A model generated the notes under the pieces. The model was given only the letters and a program-made list of their open reading frames with translations. It was not told where the DNA came from and ran no database searches. A DNA stretch of 64,000 nucleotides from Janthinobacterium sp. Marseille (GTDB lineage Bacteria; Pseudomonadota; Gammaproteobacteria; Burkholderiales; Burkholderiaceae_D). A program made the translations under genes and the position numbers. The DNA lies in the NCBI RefSeq assembly GCF_000013625.1, contig NC_009659.1, positions 806,001-870,000 on the forward strand, written 5' to 3'. This document shows, one piece after another, positions 16,417 through 25,073 of this stretch (the stretch's first letter is position 1; every line of letters begins with the position of its first letter).

Positions 16417-17508
16417 TCAAGCCTGTTTTGGGAAAGTCACCACATGCTCGGCTTCAAGCCGTATGCCGATGCGTTCACCCAATGCATGGTCGTGATGTGA
16501 AGGTACCAGTGCCAGCAATTGCTGGCCGCTGGGCAGCTTCAGTGTGTAGAGGAATTCTGCGCCGCGGAAAGCCTTGCGTATGACTTCTGCCTTGAGCGGG
16601 CTGTTATCGTCATGGATCACATCATCGGCACGCAGCAAGACATCCACCGCATTCTGATCATCGACCTCGCATACCGGCAAGCCCTGGCATAGCGGCAAGG
16701 TGCCCAACTCGATTGCGACATCCTGCCGCTGTTTATCGACAGTGCCGGGGACGAATACACCGAGGCCGATAAAGTCGGCGACGAAGCGATTCGCGGGACG
16801 ATGGTAGAGGTTGTAGGCCTGGTCCCATTGCACGATCACGCCATCCTGCATCACGCCGATCTGGTCGGCAATCGCGAAGGCTTCGTGCTGGTCATGTGTG
16901 ACCAGTACCGCGGTAGTGCCGACTTCTTTCAGGATATCGCGCACTTCGCTGGCGAGCCGTTCCCGCAAATCCACGTCAAGATTGGAGAAGGGTTCATCCA
17001 GCAACAGGAGATCCGGTTGCGGTGCCAGTGCACGCGCCAGTGCCACGCGTTGCTGCTGGCCGCCGGATAACTCATGCGGGAATTTCTTTTCCTGTGCCTG
17101 CAGTCCGACCAGTGCGAGTAATTTATTGATGCGCCCATTGCGTTCAGCTGCCGCCAACTTGCGCAAGCCGAAGCCGATATTGTCGCTCACGGATAGATGT
17201 GGAAATAGTGCGTAGTCCTGGAATACCACGCCGACATGCCGTGCTTCCGGCACGGTGGTGTGCTGTGCATTACTGAGTTCTTTGCCACCCAGCGTGATGC
17301 GTCCTGCGATCAGTGATTCAAATCCTGCGATGGCGCGCAGCACCGTCGTCTTGCCACAACCGGATTGTCCGAGCAGGCAGCCGATCTCACCACGCTGCAA
17401 GGCGAAGGACAGGCTGTGCACGATCTCATGCATATGTGAGCCGAGCTGGTAGCCAACGCGGATCGTTTCAAGCTGTAAATGCGCTGACGGGGTAGGAATA
17501 GCTGACAT
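16417..17508 (-). CDS. Ferric-type ABC transporter ATP-binding protein
   Basis: A 363-residue ATPase of the FbpC/PotA class. Walker A is 'LLGQSGCGKTT', the signature is '[15 protein letters not shown]', Walker B is 'LLLDEPFSNLD' and the switch His is in 'VLVTHDQHEAF'. A C-terminal TOBE region (about 290-360) is present. It is divergent from the matching permease gene across a 110-bp gap, rather than in the usual binding protein-permease-ATPase order. No periplasmic binding protein gene lies beside it. Iron(III) is the most likely substrate by family. Confidence 0.88.
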   Translation of the reverse strand: MSAIPTPSAHLQLETIRVGYQLGSHMHEIVHSLSFALQRGEIGCLLGQSGCGKTTVLRAIAGFESLIAGRITLGGKELSNAQHTTVPEARHVGVVFQDYALFPHLSVSDNIGFGLRKLAAAERNGRINKLLALVGLQAQEKKFPHELSGGQQQRVALARALAPQPDLLLLDEPFSNLDVDLRERLASEVRDILKEVGTTAVLVTHDQHEAFAIADQIGVMQDGVIVQWDQAYNLYHRPANRFVADFIGLGVFVPGTVDKQRQDVAIELGTLPLCQGLPVCEVDDQNAVDVLLRADDVIHDDNSPLKAEVIRKAFRGAEFLYTLKLPSGQQLLALVPSHHDHALGERIGIRLEAEHVVTFPKQA

Positions 17509-17618
17509 GAGGCACAGTGTTCCGGAAATAATTGGCTGGGTGAAATGGGCTATTGATTATAATTCTCGTTTCGCTCGTCGCGGCGTATTCATGCTTTTTT
17601 ATATACAGGGTCATTTGC

Positions 17619-19250
17619 GTGCATAAAGGACAAAGCGGATCACTGCATCCCTTGCTGCTGGTTTCGCTTGCGATCGCCGTGCTGGTCGGCCTGCCGGTTG
17701 CCGGCGTGCTGTCCAATCTGCTGTCCGGCAGCGTAGGTGGTGAGCTGAGTACCTTCAGCCACCTGTGGGCGACGGTGTTGCCGGAGTACATAGGCAACAG
17801 CCTGCTGCTGGCAATGATCGTTGCGGTCCTCACCGCCGTACTGGGCATAGGTACGGCATGGCTGGTTGCCGTCTTCAATTTCCCCGGTAAGAAATTCTTT
17901 GAGTGGGCGCTGATCCTGCCATTGGCGATGCCGGCCTATGTCGTCGCTTACGCCTATACCGATTTCCTGCAATTCACCGGGCCGGTACAAAGCGGCTTGC
18001 GCGCCCTGTTTGGCTGGCAGGGACCGACTTACTGGTTCCCGCAAATCCGTTCAGTCGGCGGCGCCGGTTTATTGTTCGCCTTTGTCTTGTATCCGTATGT
18101 CTACCTGTTGGCGCGGAATGCCTTCATAGAACGCAGCCCGCGCATGTGGGACGCGGCGCGCACCCTCGGTGCCGGACCGTGGCAGGCTTTCTGCCAGGTG
18201 AGTTTGCCGCTGGCACGTCCTGCTGCCGTGGCCGGGATTGCGCTGGCGCTGATGGAGACGCTGGCCGATTACGGAGCGGTCGCTTACTTTGGCGTACCGA
18301 CACTGACCACCGGTATCTATAAATCCTGGTACATCTTTTCCGATCGCAATGCCGCTGCGCAAATCGCCGGTGTGCTCTTGCTGGCAGTAATGGGCTTGAT
18401 GCTGATGGAGCAAAAGAGCCGCGGCCGCGCGCGTTACTACGCAGTGGGTGCACGCAGTGCGGCGCAATTGCCGACGCTGTTGCAGGGGCGGCAAGGCTGG
18501 ATGGCGACTGCATTTTGCGCGCTGCCGGTAGTGCTGGGTTTCTTTGCGCCGTTGCTGATCCTGCTGCATTTGTTATGGCAGGAAGAAGTCATTTCTTTCA
18601 GCGCACGCTATATCGACTGGTTGCAGAACACCATTATCCTCGGCGCTGTGACGGCATTGATTGCCATCGCGATTTGCGTACTGATGGCATATGCGGCACG
18701 CGTTACCAACAGCAAGTTGCAGGCTGTCTGCAACCGCATCGTCAGTATGGGTTATGCGATACCGGGTGCGGTGATTGCGGTCGGTATCCTGATTCCCCTG
18801 GCTTACCTTGATAACTGGAATGCACAACACGGTGTGGCGCTGGTGTTGAGCGGTAGCGTGATTGCGCTGGTGTATGCCTACCTGGTGCGTTTCCTTGCGG
18901 TTTCCTTCCAGACGGTGCAAGCGGGTTTGCTGAAAATTACGCCATCCATGGATGCCAGCGCGCGCAGCCTCGGGCATGGCCTGGGTGCGATGCTGATGCG
19001 CATCCATGTGCCTTTGCTATGGCGCAGTGTGTTGACCGCAGGCTTGCTGGTGTTTGTCGATGTGGTCAAGGAATTGCCGGCGACGCTGACGATACGTCCA
19101 TTCAATTTCGATACGCTGGCCGTGATTACCCATCAGCTGGCTTCTGATGAACGCCTGGGTGAAGCGGCATTGCCGGCCCTGACTATCGTCATGATTGCGA
19201 TCGTGCCGGTAATCATCCTGGCGCGGGCGATCGCGGCAGGGCGACGCTAG
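17619..19250 (+). CDS. Ferric-type ABC transporter permease (fused double permease)
   Basis: A permease of about 543 residues with two fused binding-protein-dependent halves and about 12 hydrophobic segments, as in FbpB/SfuB. The two cytoplasmic EAA-like loops read 'WDAARTLGAGPWQAF' and 'DASARSLGHGLGAMLM'. The GTG at 17619 follows an AGGG site; an upstream TTG at 17553 is possible but lacks one. It pairs with the divergent ATPase. The lack of a local binding protein means the pair must use one encoded elsewhere. Confidence 0.86.
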   Translation: MHKGQSGSLHPLLLVSLAIAVLVGLPVAGVLSNLLSGSVGGELSTFSHLWATVLPEYIGNSLLLAMIVAVLTAVLGIGTAWLVAVFNFPGKKFFEWALILPLAMPAYVVAYAYTDFLQFTGPVQSGLRALFGWQGPTYWFPQIRSVGGAGLLFAFVLYPYVYLLARNAFIERSPRMWDAARTLGAGPWQAFCQVSLPLARPAAVAGIALALMETLADYGAVAYFGVPTLTTGIYKSWYIFSDRNAAAQIAGVLLLAVMGLMLMEQKSRGRARYYAVGARSAAQLPTLLQGRQGWMATAFCALPVVLGFFAPLLILLHLLWQEEVISFSARYIDWLQNTIILGAVTALIAIAICVLMAYAARVTNSKLQAVCNRIVSMGYAIPGAVIAVGILIPLAYLDNWNAQHGVALVLSGSVIALVYAYLVRFLAVSFQTVQAGLLKITPSMDASARSLGHGLGAMLMRIHVPLLWRSVLTAGLLVFVDVVKELPATLTIRPFNFDTLAVITHQLASDERLGEAALPALTIVMIAIVPVIILARAIAAGRR

Positions 19251-19253
19251 GAT

Positions 19254-19280
19254 AAAAAAATGCCCCGGTAGATCGGGGCA
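19254..19280 (-). terminator. Rho-independent terminator for the phasin gene
   Basis: TGCCCCG (19261-19267) pairs with CGGGGCA (19274-19280). The A7 run at 19254-19260 supplies U7 on the minus strand, so it mainly terminates transcripts coming from the phasin gene. It begins 4 bp after the permease stop. Confidence 0.88.
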
Positions 19281-19334
19281 TTGAAGTGGCGCTACAGTGT
19301 GAGCCTGCGGCCAGTGAGGAGACTCGGTGACGAC

Positions 19335-19901
19335 TTAGGACTTGCGTGAGCGTGTAGTGGTTTTTTCAGCGGCGCTGACAAACTGATTGGCAGCCGCATT
19401 CAAATTACCTTCCAAAGCTTCAACTGCCTGCTTGGTGGTTTTCGACAATTGTTCGTAACCGGCGTTGGCATTGCCGATGGCCGACTTCAGGATGGAGATT
19501 GCATTTTCCGAACCGGCTGGTGCGTTCTTGCTCAGTTCATCAATCAGCGACAACACCTTGCGATTGGTTTCAGCGATTTGGGTTTCTGCTGCCTTGGTAA
19601 ATTCAGCTTGCGTGCTGCTTGCAATGCTTGCCAGGTGACGGCCGTAAGCCAGTGCTTTTTCAGCATTCGGCTGCGCATGTGCCGCGCTCAGCGAAAAGAA
19701 TTCTTGTGGATCTTTGGCGGTTGCCAGTTTTTGTGCGGCAGCGCTGGATTCTTGCAAAGAGCTTTTGGCTGCATTCAGGTTGAGGTCGACGATTTTCTGT
19801 ACGCTGTCGAAAGCGGTGCTGGTCAGCGAGTTCAGGATCGCGAGCTGGGATTCGAATTGATGCTTGGTGGCGGCGGAAAACTGTTCCGGGATAGTAAACA
19901 T
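19335..19901 (-). CDS. Phasin family protein
   Basis: A 188-residue PHA granule surface protein. It opens with 'MFTIPEQFSAATKHQFESQL', is almost wholly amphipathic helix with heptad-like Ala/Leu/Gln spacing, and ends in a basic Ser/Arg tail, all typical of PhaP-type phasins. A strong AAAGGAG site precedes the ATG. The upstream 160 bp hold TGC/GCA-rich words such as TGCATCGCA (19957-19965), the sort of sequence bound by PhaR repressors in relatives; that link is inference. Confidence 0.92.
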   Translation of the reverse strand: MFTIPEQFSAATKHQFESQLAILNSLTSTAFDSVQKIVDLNLNAAKSSLQESSAAAQKLATAKDPQEFFSLSAAHAQPNAEKALAYGRHLASIASSTQAEFTKAAETQIAETNRKVLSLIDELSKNAPAGSENAISILKSAIGNANAGYEQLSKTTKQAVEALEGNLNAAANQFVSAAEKTTTRSRKS

Positions 19902-20139
19902 GGGTTACTCCTTTATATGAAGGGCATATCTCACTACATGGGTTAAAATTCTGTTGTGCATCGCAGCATGACTTATTTTTAGGCATTGCAAACAGCCTGT
20001 CAAGTCCTTTTTGTTGCGTTGCACAAAATAAATATTCAAGCCGGAAACAGTGGTTTCCCGCTGCAGAGAGGCCGTTTCCCCAGGGGAGACGGTGACAAAG
20101 ATAATGCAGGCGCACATAGACGCCGCACAGAGAGTAGAA

Positions 20140-21024
20140 ATGTCCACAGATTCACGCAGTAGTCCCTGGTTGGCCGCCATGCCGTTTTTCTTCGTACTGA
20201 TCTGGAGTACGGGTTTCATCGTGGCGAAATTCGGTTTGCCCTATGCCCCGCCGCTGACCTTCCTTGCCTTGCGTTTCATTGGCGTGCTGATCATCCTGCT
20301 GCCGCTGGTGCTGCTATTGCGTGCGCCGTGGCCGGTCGGGACCATGCGGCATATCGCGGTGGCCGGCATCCTGGTGCAAGCCGGTTACCTGGCCGGCGTC
20401 TGGTGCGCGATCAAGCTGGGCATGCCGGCCGGTTTGTCGGCGCTGATCGTCGGCATGCAGCCGGTGCTGACCGCCTTTGCCGCGCCGTTGATAGGGGAGC
20501 GGGTACGACCGCGCCAATGGATAGGCCTGATCTTCGGCCTGTGCGGCGTCGCGCTGGTAGTGGCCAACAAGATCACGGTGATAGGCCTGACCTGGGAAAG
20601 CATTGCGCTGTGTGTGATGGCTTTGCTGTCGATCACGATAGGTACCATGTACCAGAAGCTTTATTGTCCGCACTTTGACCTGCGTACCGGCACCATCATC
20701 CAGTTCGCGGCGTCATGTGCGGTGGTCGTGCCGTTTGCGATTTACTTCGAAGATTTTTCACCGGCTTTGCAGAGCGTGCAGTGGACCCCGAGTTTTATCG
20801 GGGCCTTGTTATGGTCTGTAGTTGCGCTGTCGATAGGCGCGATCTTCCTGCTGTTCGCTTTGATACGGAAAAGCGCAGCGACCCAGGTCACCAGCCTCTT
20901 GTACCTGACGCCGCCAACCACGGCTTTGATGGCTTGGGCGGCTTTCGGCGAGGTGTTCAGCCTGATCGGCATCGCGGGCATGTTGCTTGCTGTGATAGGG
21001 GTGGCGTTTGTCGTGAAAAAATGA
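20140..21024 (+). CDS. EamA/DMT family transporter
   Basis: A membrane protein of 294 residues from the ATG at 20140. Earlier in-frame starts at 20050 and 20104 would add 10-30 polar residues not expected in the family. About ten transmembrane segments are visible in two repeats, each with the EamA pattern ('PFFFVLIWSTGFIVAKFGL' and 'SFIGALLWSVVALSIGAIF'). It is probably an exporter of small metabolites such as amino acids. Substrate is not readable from context. It stands as a single gene. Confidence 0.85.
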   Translation: MSTDSRSSPWLAAMPFFFVLIWSTGFIVAKFGLPYAPPLTFLALRFIGVLIILLPLVLLLRAPWPVGTMRHIAVAGILVQAGYLAGVWCAIKLGMPAGLSALIVGMQPVLTAFAAPLIGERVRPRQWIGLIFGLCGVALVVANKITVIGLTWESIALCVMALLSITIGTMYQKLYCPHFDLRTGTIIQFAASCAVVVPFAIYFEDFSPALQSVQWTPSFIGALLWSVVALSIGAIFLLFALIRKSAATQVTSLLYLTPPTTALMAWAAFGEVFSLIGIAGMLLAVIGVAFVVKK

Positions 21025-21251
21025 GGCCGGAAGGGCTTTTCTCCCTATGACAGATATTGGTTTGCGGAAATAAAATCCGGCGTTTTTGCAGCGTTTTTCG
21101 TTGGAAAAATGCACCAATAGTGTGAGAAAAAAGATATCGTTAGTTAGAAAATAGATTAATGAAAACAGCTAACTATCTAATTATCTTGCACATTTTCCGA
21201 TATTTGCTAAACTGCAAGCCATATTTCATCGTACGTTTTGGGGAGTCGCAG

Positions 21252-22469
21252 ATGCTTAAGTCCGCGCTGGGGATATTTTTTTCATTATTTGTCGTTTTCA
21301 ACGCCCCCACGGCGCTGGCTAAAGAGCCGAGCTCTTCCACGGCTAAAAAGTCGACTGCGAAGAAAGCTGCATCGGCTACGCCATCCAAAGCCGCGGCCAA
21401 AAAAACTACCAGCACCAAACAAGCTGCGAACAGCAAGAAGAGCGCAGCACCAGCAAAAAGCGCAAGCAAATCAGGCAAGGCCAGCAGCAAACAAGCAGCT
21501 GCTTCCGGCAAAAACTCCAAGCAGGCACGCACCACCACTTCCCTTAACAGCAATGAAAAGCTGGTAAAGAAAGAAGTCGTCGTACGCGGCAAAAAGAAAG
21601 TCATTTACCAGCGCGTAGCGAAACCGGTAATGACGGTGGTACCACCGGTGCTGACCGCAGGCGATATCGCCGGCCTCAACATGACGCGCGATTCGCTGGC
21701 ACTCGCATCGAACGTCGCACTGGTACTGGATCAATCGACATCGGCTGTGCTGTTTGAAAAAAATGCGAACGTGACTTTGCCGATTGCATCGATCACCAAA
21801 CTGATGACCGGCCTGGTCGTGGTGGAAGCACAGCAGGATATGAATGAAATCCTGGAAGTGACCGAAGAAGATATCGATCGCGAAAAGAATAGTTCGTCGC
21901 GCCTGCGTGTCGGTTCGCAATTGTCGCGTGCAAACATGTTGCACATCGCGCTGATGAGTTCGGAAAACCGCGCGGCATCGGCACTGGGTCGTCACTATCC
22001 GGGTGGCATCCGCGCCTTCGTTGCGGCGATGAATGCAAAAGCACGTTCACTCGGCATGAACGGTACCCACTATGTAGATTCGACCGGCCTGTCCAGCAAC
22101 AACGTGGCAAGCGCTGCTGACCTGGCCAAGCTGGTGATCGCAGCTTCCAATCACTCGATACTGCGCCAGTATTCGACCGATACCAAATATGTAGTTGAGC
22201 CAGGTGGTCGTGCCCTGCAATACGCAAACTCGAATCGTCTGGTCAATAATCCTGATTGGGAAATCGGTATCCAGAAGACGGGCTACATCTCTGAAGCAGG
22301 TCGCTGCCTCGTGATGCAAGCCAATATCAATGGTCGTCCTATCGTCATGATCTTCCTGGATTCCAAGGGCAAGCTCTCCCGTCTCGGTGACGCAGCGCGT
22401 ATACGCAAATGGCTGGAAACCCAGCACCCGCAAAATATTGCGGGCAAGCGCAGAGCGGTTGAGAGCTGA
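21252..22469 (+). CDS. pbpG: D-alanyl-D-alanine endopeptidase (PBP7/PbpG type)
   Basis: A 405-residue periplasmic serine peptidase that cuts peptidoglycan cross-links. The start at 21252 is set by a GGGGAG site and gives a signal peptide ending 'NAPTALA'. Residues about 28-125 form a Lys/Ala/Ser-rich low-complexity linker, unusually long for PBP7. The penicillin-binding motifs follow: SxxK as 'SITK' in 'IASITKLMTG', SxN as 'SSEN', and 'KTGYISEAG'. A single-gene unit closed by the terminator at 22501-22536. Confidence 0.9.
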   Translation: MLKSALGIFFSLFVVFNAPTALAKEPSSSTAKKSTAKKAASATPSKAAAKKTTSTKQAANSKKSAAPAKSASKSGKASSKQAAASGKNSKQARTTTSLNSNEKLVKKEVVVRGKKKVIYQRVAKPVMTVVPPVLTAGDIAGLNMTRDSLALASNVALVLDQSTSAVLFEKNANVTLPIASITKLMTGLVVVEAQQDMNEILEVTEEDIDREKNSSSRLRVGSQLSRANMLHIALMSSENRAASALGRHYPGGIRAFVAAMNAKARSLGMNGTHYVDSTGLSSNNVASAADLAKLVIAASNHSILRQYSTDTKYVVEPGGRALQYANSNRLVNNPDWEIGIQKTGYISEAGRCLVMQANINGRPIVMIFLDSKGKLSRLGDAARIRKWLETQHPQNIAGKRRAVES

Positions 22470-22500
22470 TTTTTGAATTAAAGAACTAGCTAATTTCTCT

Positions 22501-22536
22501 AACGGCAGGATTCTATTTCGGATCCTGCCGTTTTTA
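22501..22536 (+). terminator. Rho-independent terminator of pbpG
   Basis: ACGGCAGGAT (22502-22511) pairs perfectly with ATCCTGCCGT (22522-22531), followed by a T-run. It lies 32 bp after the pbpG stop. Confidence 0.9.
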
Positions 22537-22552
22537 CTTTTTGGACGACTAA

Positions 22553-22885
22553 ATGGAATTCAGCGCAGGCTATTGGGTTCTGCTGTTTGTGGGATTCATT
22601 GCGGTAGTGTTGCCGTCTGCTATTGTTGCCATCCGCTTCTGGTCAGCGAGCAGAGCTGGTCGCGTTTGCGTACTGATAGGCATGTTAGTTGTACTGGTGC
22701 TAGGCGTACTCATGGTCTTCGGTGAAAGCGATTCGCCTTCATTTGATACGCCGCCACTTTCATTTTCATTTGAGGAAGGTTCACTGGCATTTCTTTTCAT
22801 TTGGGGAATGTGGTTTTATACGATCATGTTTGTATATGGCGTGGTGCAGGGAGGCAAAGCACTGATAGGTAAGAAGTCCAATTAG
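22553..22885 (+). CDS. Small membrane protein of unknown function
   Basis: I do not recognise this 110-residue protein. Three hydrophobic segments are visible: about 7-27 ('VLLFVGFIAVVLPSAIVAI'), about 37-53 ('RVCVLIGMLVVLVLGVLMV') and about 77-98. A short polar Ser/Pro loop ('GESDSPSFDTPPLSFSFEE') lies between the second and third. It sits between two terminators, so it is a separate unit. No clear ribosome site is seen. Its base composition is more AT-rich than its neighbours. Confidence 0.6.
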   Translation: MEFSAGYWVLLFVGFIAVVLPSAIVAIRFWSASRAGRVCVLIGMLVVLVLGVLMVFGESDSPSFDTPPLSFSFEEGSLAFLFIWGMWFYTIMFVYGVVQGGKALIGKKSN

Positions 22886-22902
22886 GCCGGACGTTGGGTT
22901 AA

Positions 22903-22934
22903 TAAAAAAGGCGAACTACGGTTCGCCTTTTTTA
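22903..22934. terminator. Rho-independent terminator, bidirectional
   Basis: GGCGAAC (22910-22916) pairs with GTTCGCC (22921-22927) around TACG, with A6 before and T6 after. It separates the small membrane protein gene from the convergent IclR gene. Confidence 0.92.
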
Positions 22935-22958
22935 TTGCCGCTTCAGTAGCTACGATGT

Positions 22959-23735
22959 TCAGTTCGTTTCGCTATAACCCAGCGCTGCCGAAATTTGCTT
23001 GGCCGTATCCATCAAATCGGCCAGCCATTCTTCCTGTAAGCGATCTGCCGGAGCAGAAATTGAGAGGCCTGCAATCAGCCTGCCGGTGTCGTCATGGATA
23101 CCAGCGGCCATGCAGCGTACGCCGAGCTCGAGTTCTTCATTGTCGCGCGCATAGCCATGCAGGCGGACCTGATTCAGTTCGCCTTCGAGCTTCTTCAGGT
23201 CGGTAATCGAATTCTTGTTGTGGCCGGCGAGGCCGGTCCGCGTCGCATACGCCTGCACCATGCGTGGTTCGTCTATCGACAGGAATAGCTTGCCGGTCGA
23301 GGTCAGGTGCAGGGGGGCACGACCGCCGACCGCACGTACCACCTGCATGCCCGAGCGTTCGGAGAAGGCACGGTCGATGTAGATGATTTCATCGTTTTGT
23401 CGTACCGACAAATTGACGGTTTGATTGGTTTTGCGATGCAGGTGGCGCATCAGGTCCAACGCGGCTTCGCGCACGTCGAGGCGGCTCTTGACGATATTGC
23501 CGAGCTCAAGCAAACGCATGCCGAGGCGGTAAGTGCCAGGCTCGGAACGATCGACAAAACGCTTGATGACGAGGTCGTTGAGGATGCGATGCGCGGTGGA
23601 AGGATGCAGGCCGGTCACGCTGGAGAGTTCTTTCAGGCTGACCGGGTCAGGGTAGAGTGCCAAGGCATCCAATAGCGCAACCATGCGCTCTATGACTTGA
23701 ATCGAGGTTTTGTCCGTATCTGCCGCTGTTTTCAT
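22959..23735 (-). CDS. IclR family transcriptional regulator
   Basis: A 258-residue regulator. The N-terminal winged helix-turn-helix spans about 12-75 ('SLKELSSVTGLHPSTAHRIL' is its recognition part), and the effector-binding domain about 85-250 carries 'GRAPLHLTSTGKLFLS' and 'DNEELELGVRCMAAGI'. Such proteins control aromatic or small-acid catabolism, but no catabolic operon is adjacent. The nearest genes are a membrane protein and diacylglycerol kinase, so the target is unknown. Confidence 0.92.
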   Translation of the reverse strand: MKTAADTDKTSIQVIERMVALLDALALYPDPVSLKELSSVTGLHPSTAHRILNDLVIKRFVDRSEPGTYRLGMRLLELGNIVKSRLDVREAALDLMRHLHRKTNQTVNLSVRQNDEIIYIDRAFSERSGMQVVRAVGGRAPLHLTSTGKLFLSIDEPRMVQAYATRTGLAGHNKNSITDLKKLEGELNQVRLHGYARDNEELELGVRCMAAGIHDDTGRLIAGLSISAPADRLQEEWLADLMDTAKQISAALGYSETN

Positions 23736-23963
23736 GTTCTGGTTTTGTGCATTACAGTCCAGACTTTATATCACATTGTGAAAGATGACAAAAGTCTACT
23801 TTGGTTTTATTGAGCGAAAGTAAGCTTTCTTAACGCGGTGTTGACAGCTGGATACGGATAATTCCGGCTTGGGCCGCGCTTGTGCCCGGCCGGTGTTGCA
23901 CCGATAATCGCAGCAGCCTGTTGCTGCCGCATTATTTCCCCTTATCCCTATCCTGTGAATCGC

Positions 23964-24365
23964 ATGATCAATCAAGAACAACCAGTTAGCGAATTCAAAA
24001 GCAAAAGTGGCTTGAAGCGTATCTTTTCCGCTGTCGGTTATTCGATTGCCGGCTTCAAGACAGCATGGAAGGGCGAGCATGCCTTCCGGCAGGAATTGTT
24101 CGTCGTCGTGATCGCCACCATCGCGGCATTGCTGTTGCCGGTGCCTGCATTGCAGAAGCTCTTGCTGATTGGTGTCTTTGTATTGGTCTTGATTATCGAG
24201 TTGCTGAATTCGGCGATTGAAGCAGTGGTGGATCGCGTCTCGCTGGAACGCAATCCCTTATCCAAGAATGCGAAAGATTTTGGCAGCGCCGCAGTGATGC
24301 TGGCCCTGTTCCTGGCAGGTGCCACCTGGCTGGTGATTTTGTGGCCTTTATTTACCGGTGGCTGA
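23964..24365 (+). CDS. dgkA: Diacylglycerol kinase
   Basis: A 133-residue inner-membrane enzyme that recycles diacylglycerol by ATP-dependent phosphorylation to phosphatidic acid. Three transmembrane helices are visible. The catalytic signature is 'ELLNSAIEAVVDRVS', with both conserved Glu residues present. 'AGFKTAWKGEHAFRQE' is the usual N-terminal amphipathic stretch. The start at 23964 is chosen by family length; the in-frame opening extends to 23880 with no similarity there. Confidence 0.92.
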   Translation: MINQEQPVSEFKSKSGLKRIFSAVGYSIAGFKTAWKGEHAFRQELFVVVIATIAALLLPVPALQKLLLIGVFVLVLIIELLNSAIEAVVDRVSLERNPLSKNAKDFGSAAVMLALFLAGATWLVILWPLFTGG

Positions 24366-24388
24366 TACCGGATTAATTCACACGAATA

Positions 24389-24429
24389 AAAACGGCGTAG
24401 CAAGGATGACTTCCTTGCTACGCCGTTTT
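24389..24429. terminator. Strong bidirectional terminator
   Basis: An 18-bp perfect stem (24389-24406 with 24412-24429; core ACGGCGTAGCAAGGA) closes a 5-nt loop. The arms begin with AAAA and end with TTTT. It lies between convergent dgkA and the flavin reductase gene and can stop both. Confidence 0.93.
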
Positions 24430-24440
24430 CAATTGCGCGC

Positions 24441-24995
24441 TTAGATATTGCGTTCTATCCAGAGATCAAATGCGATCAGGAATTTCTTCAGGAAATCGGC
24501 CGTCGATTGTTCGCTGATGTTGCCCTTGTCATCGAATAATTTATTGCCGTTACCGATATAGGCTTCCGGTTGCGGCATGGTCGGTACATTGACCGAAGCT
24601 AGCACCTGGCGCAGGTGATGATTCGCGCCGAAGCCGCCGACTGCGCCGGGCGAGACGCTGACAACCGCGCCCGGCTTGCCGCTCCATGCACTTTGACCGT
24701 AGGGGCGGGAGCCGGTATCGATTGCATTCTTCAGGACGCCCGGGACTGAACGATTGTATTCAGGTGTTACGAAGAGTACGGCATTCGCTGCCTTGATTTT
24801 TTGTTTGAAATCACTGACAGCAGGTGTTGGCGTTTCTTCGTGGTCCTGGTTGAAAAGCGGCAGCTCGCCGATTTCCACTATGGTCAATTTCAATGATTCC
24901 GGCGCCAGCTTGATGAGTGCATTTGCCATCTTGCGATTCATCGAATCCTTGCGCAGGCTGCCGACAACAACAGCGACGTTATAAGTTTTACTCAT
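24441..24995 (-). CDS. NADPH-dependent FMN/quinone reductase (ChrR-like)
   Basis: A 184-residue flavodoxin-fold reductase. The FMN phosphate loop is 'VGSLRKDSMNRKMANAL' (about 11-27), and 'TPEYNRSVPGVLKNAIDTGS' (about 77-96) is the signature of the ChrR/YieF branch. Such enzymes reduce quinones and sometimes chromate or azo compounds, giving protection from redox cycling. An AAGGAAGG ribosome site precedes the ATG. It is the second of two same-strand genes with the aldo/keto reductase upstream, 78 bp away. Confidence 0.9.
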   Translation of the reverse strand: MSKTYNVAVVVGSLRKDSMNRKMANALIKLAPESLKLTIVEIGELPLFNQDHEETPTPAVSDFKQKIKAANAVLFVTPEYNRSVPGVLKNAIDTGSRPYGQSAWSGKPGAVVSVSPGAVGGFGANHHLRQVLASVNVPTMPQPEAYIGNGNKLFDDKGNISEQSTADFLKKFLIAFDLWIERNI

Positions 24996-25073
24996 GACCT
25001 TCCTTTCGTGGGAGAAGTGCTGCGTTGACTTATTGATGTGTAGTGCTGCTTCTATTGATGCTGATACCCGGTA

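Noticed and set aside
21141..21175. TAGTTAG / CTAACTA inverted repeat ahead of pbpG
   Set aside because: Seven-bp arms of simple AT-rich sequence with a 21-nt spacer could arise by chance.
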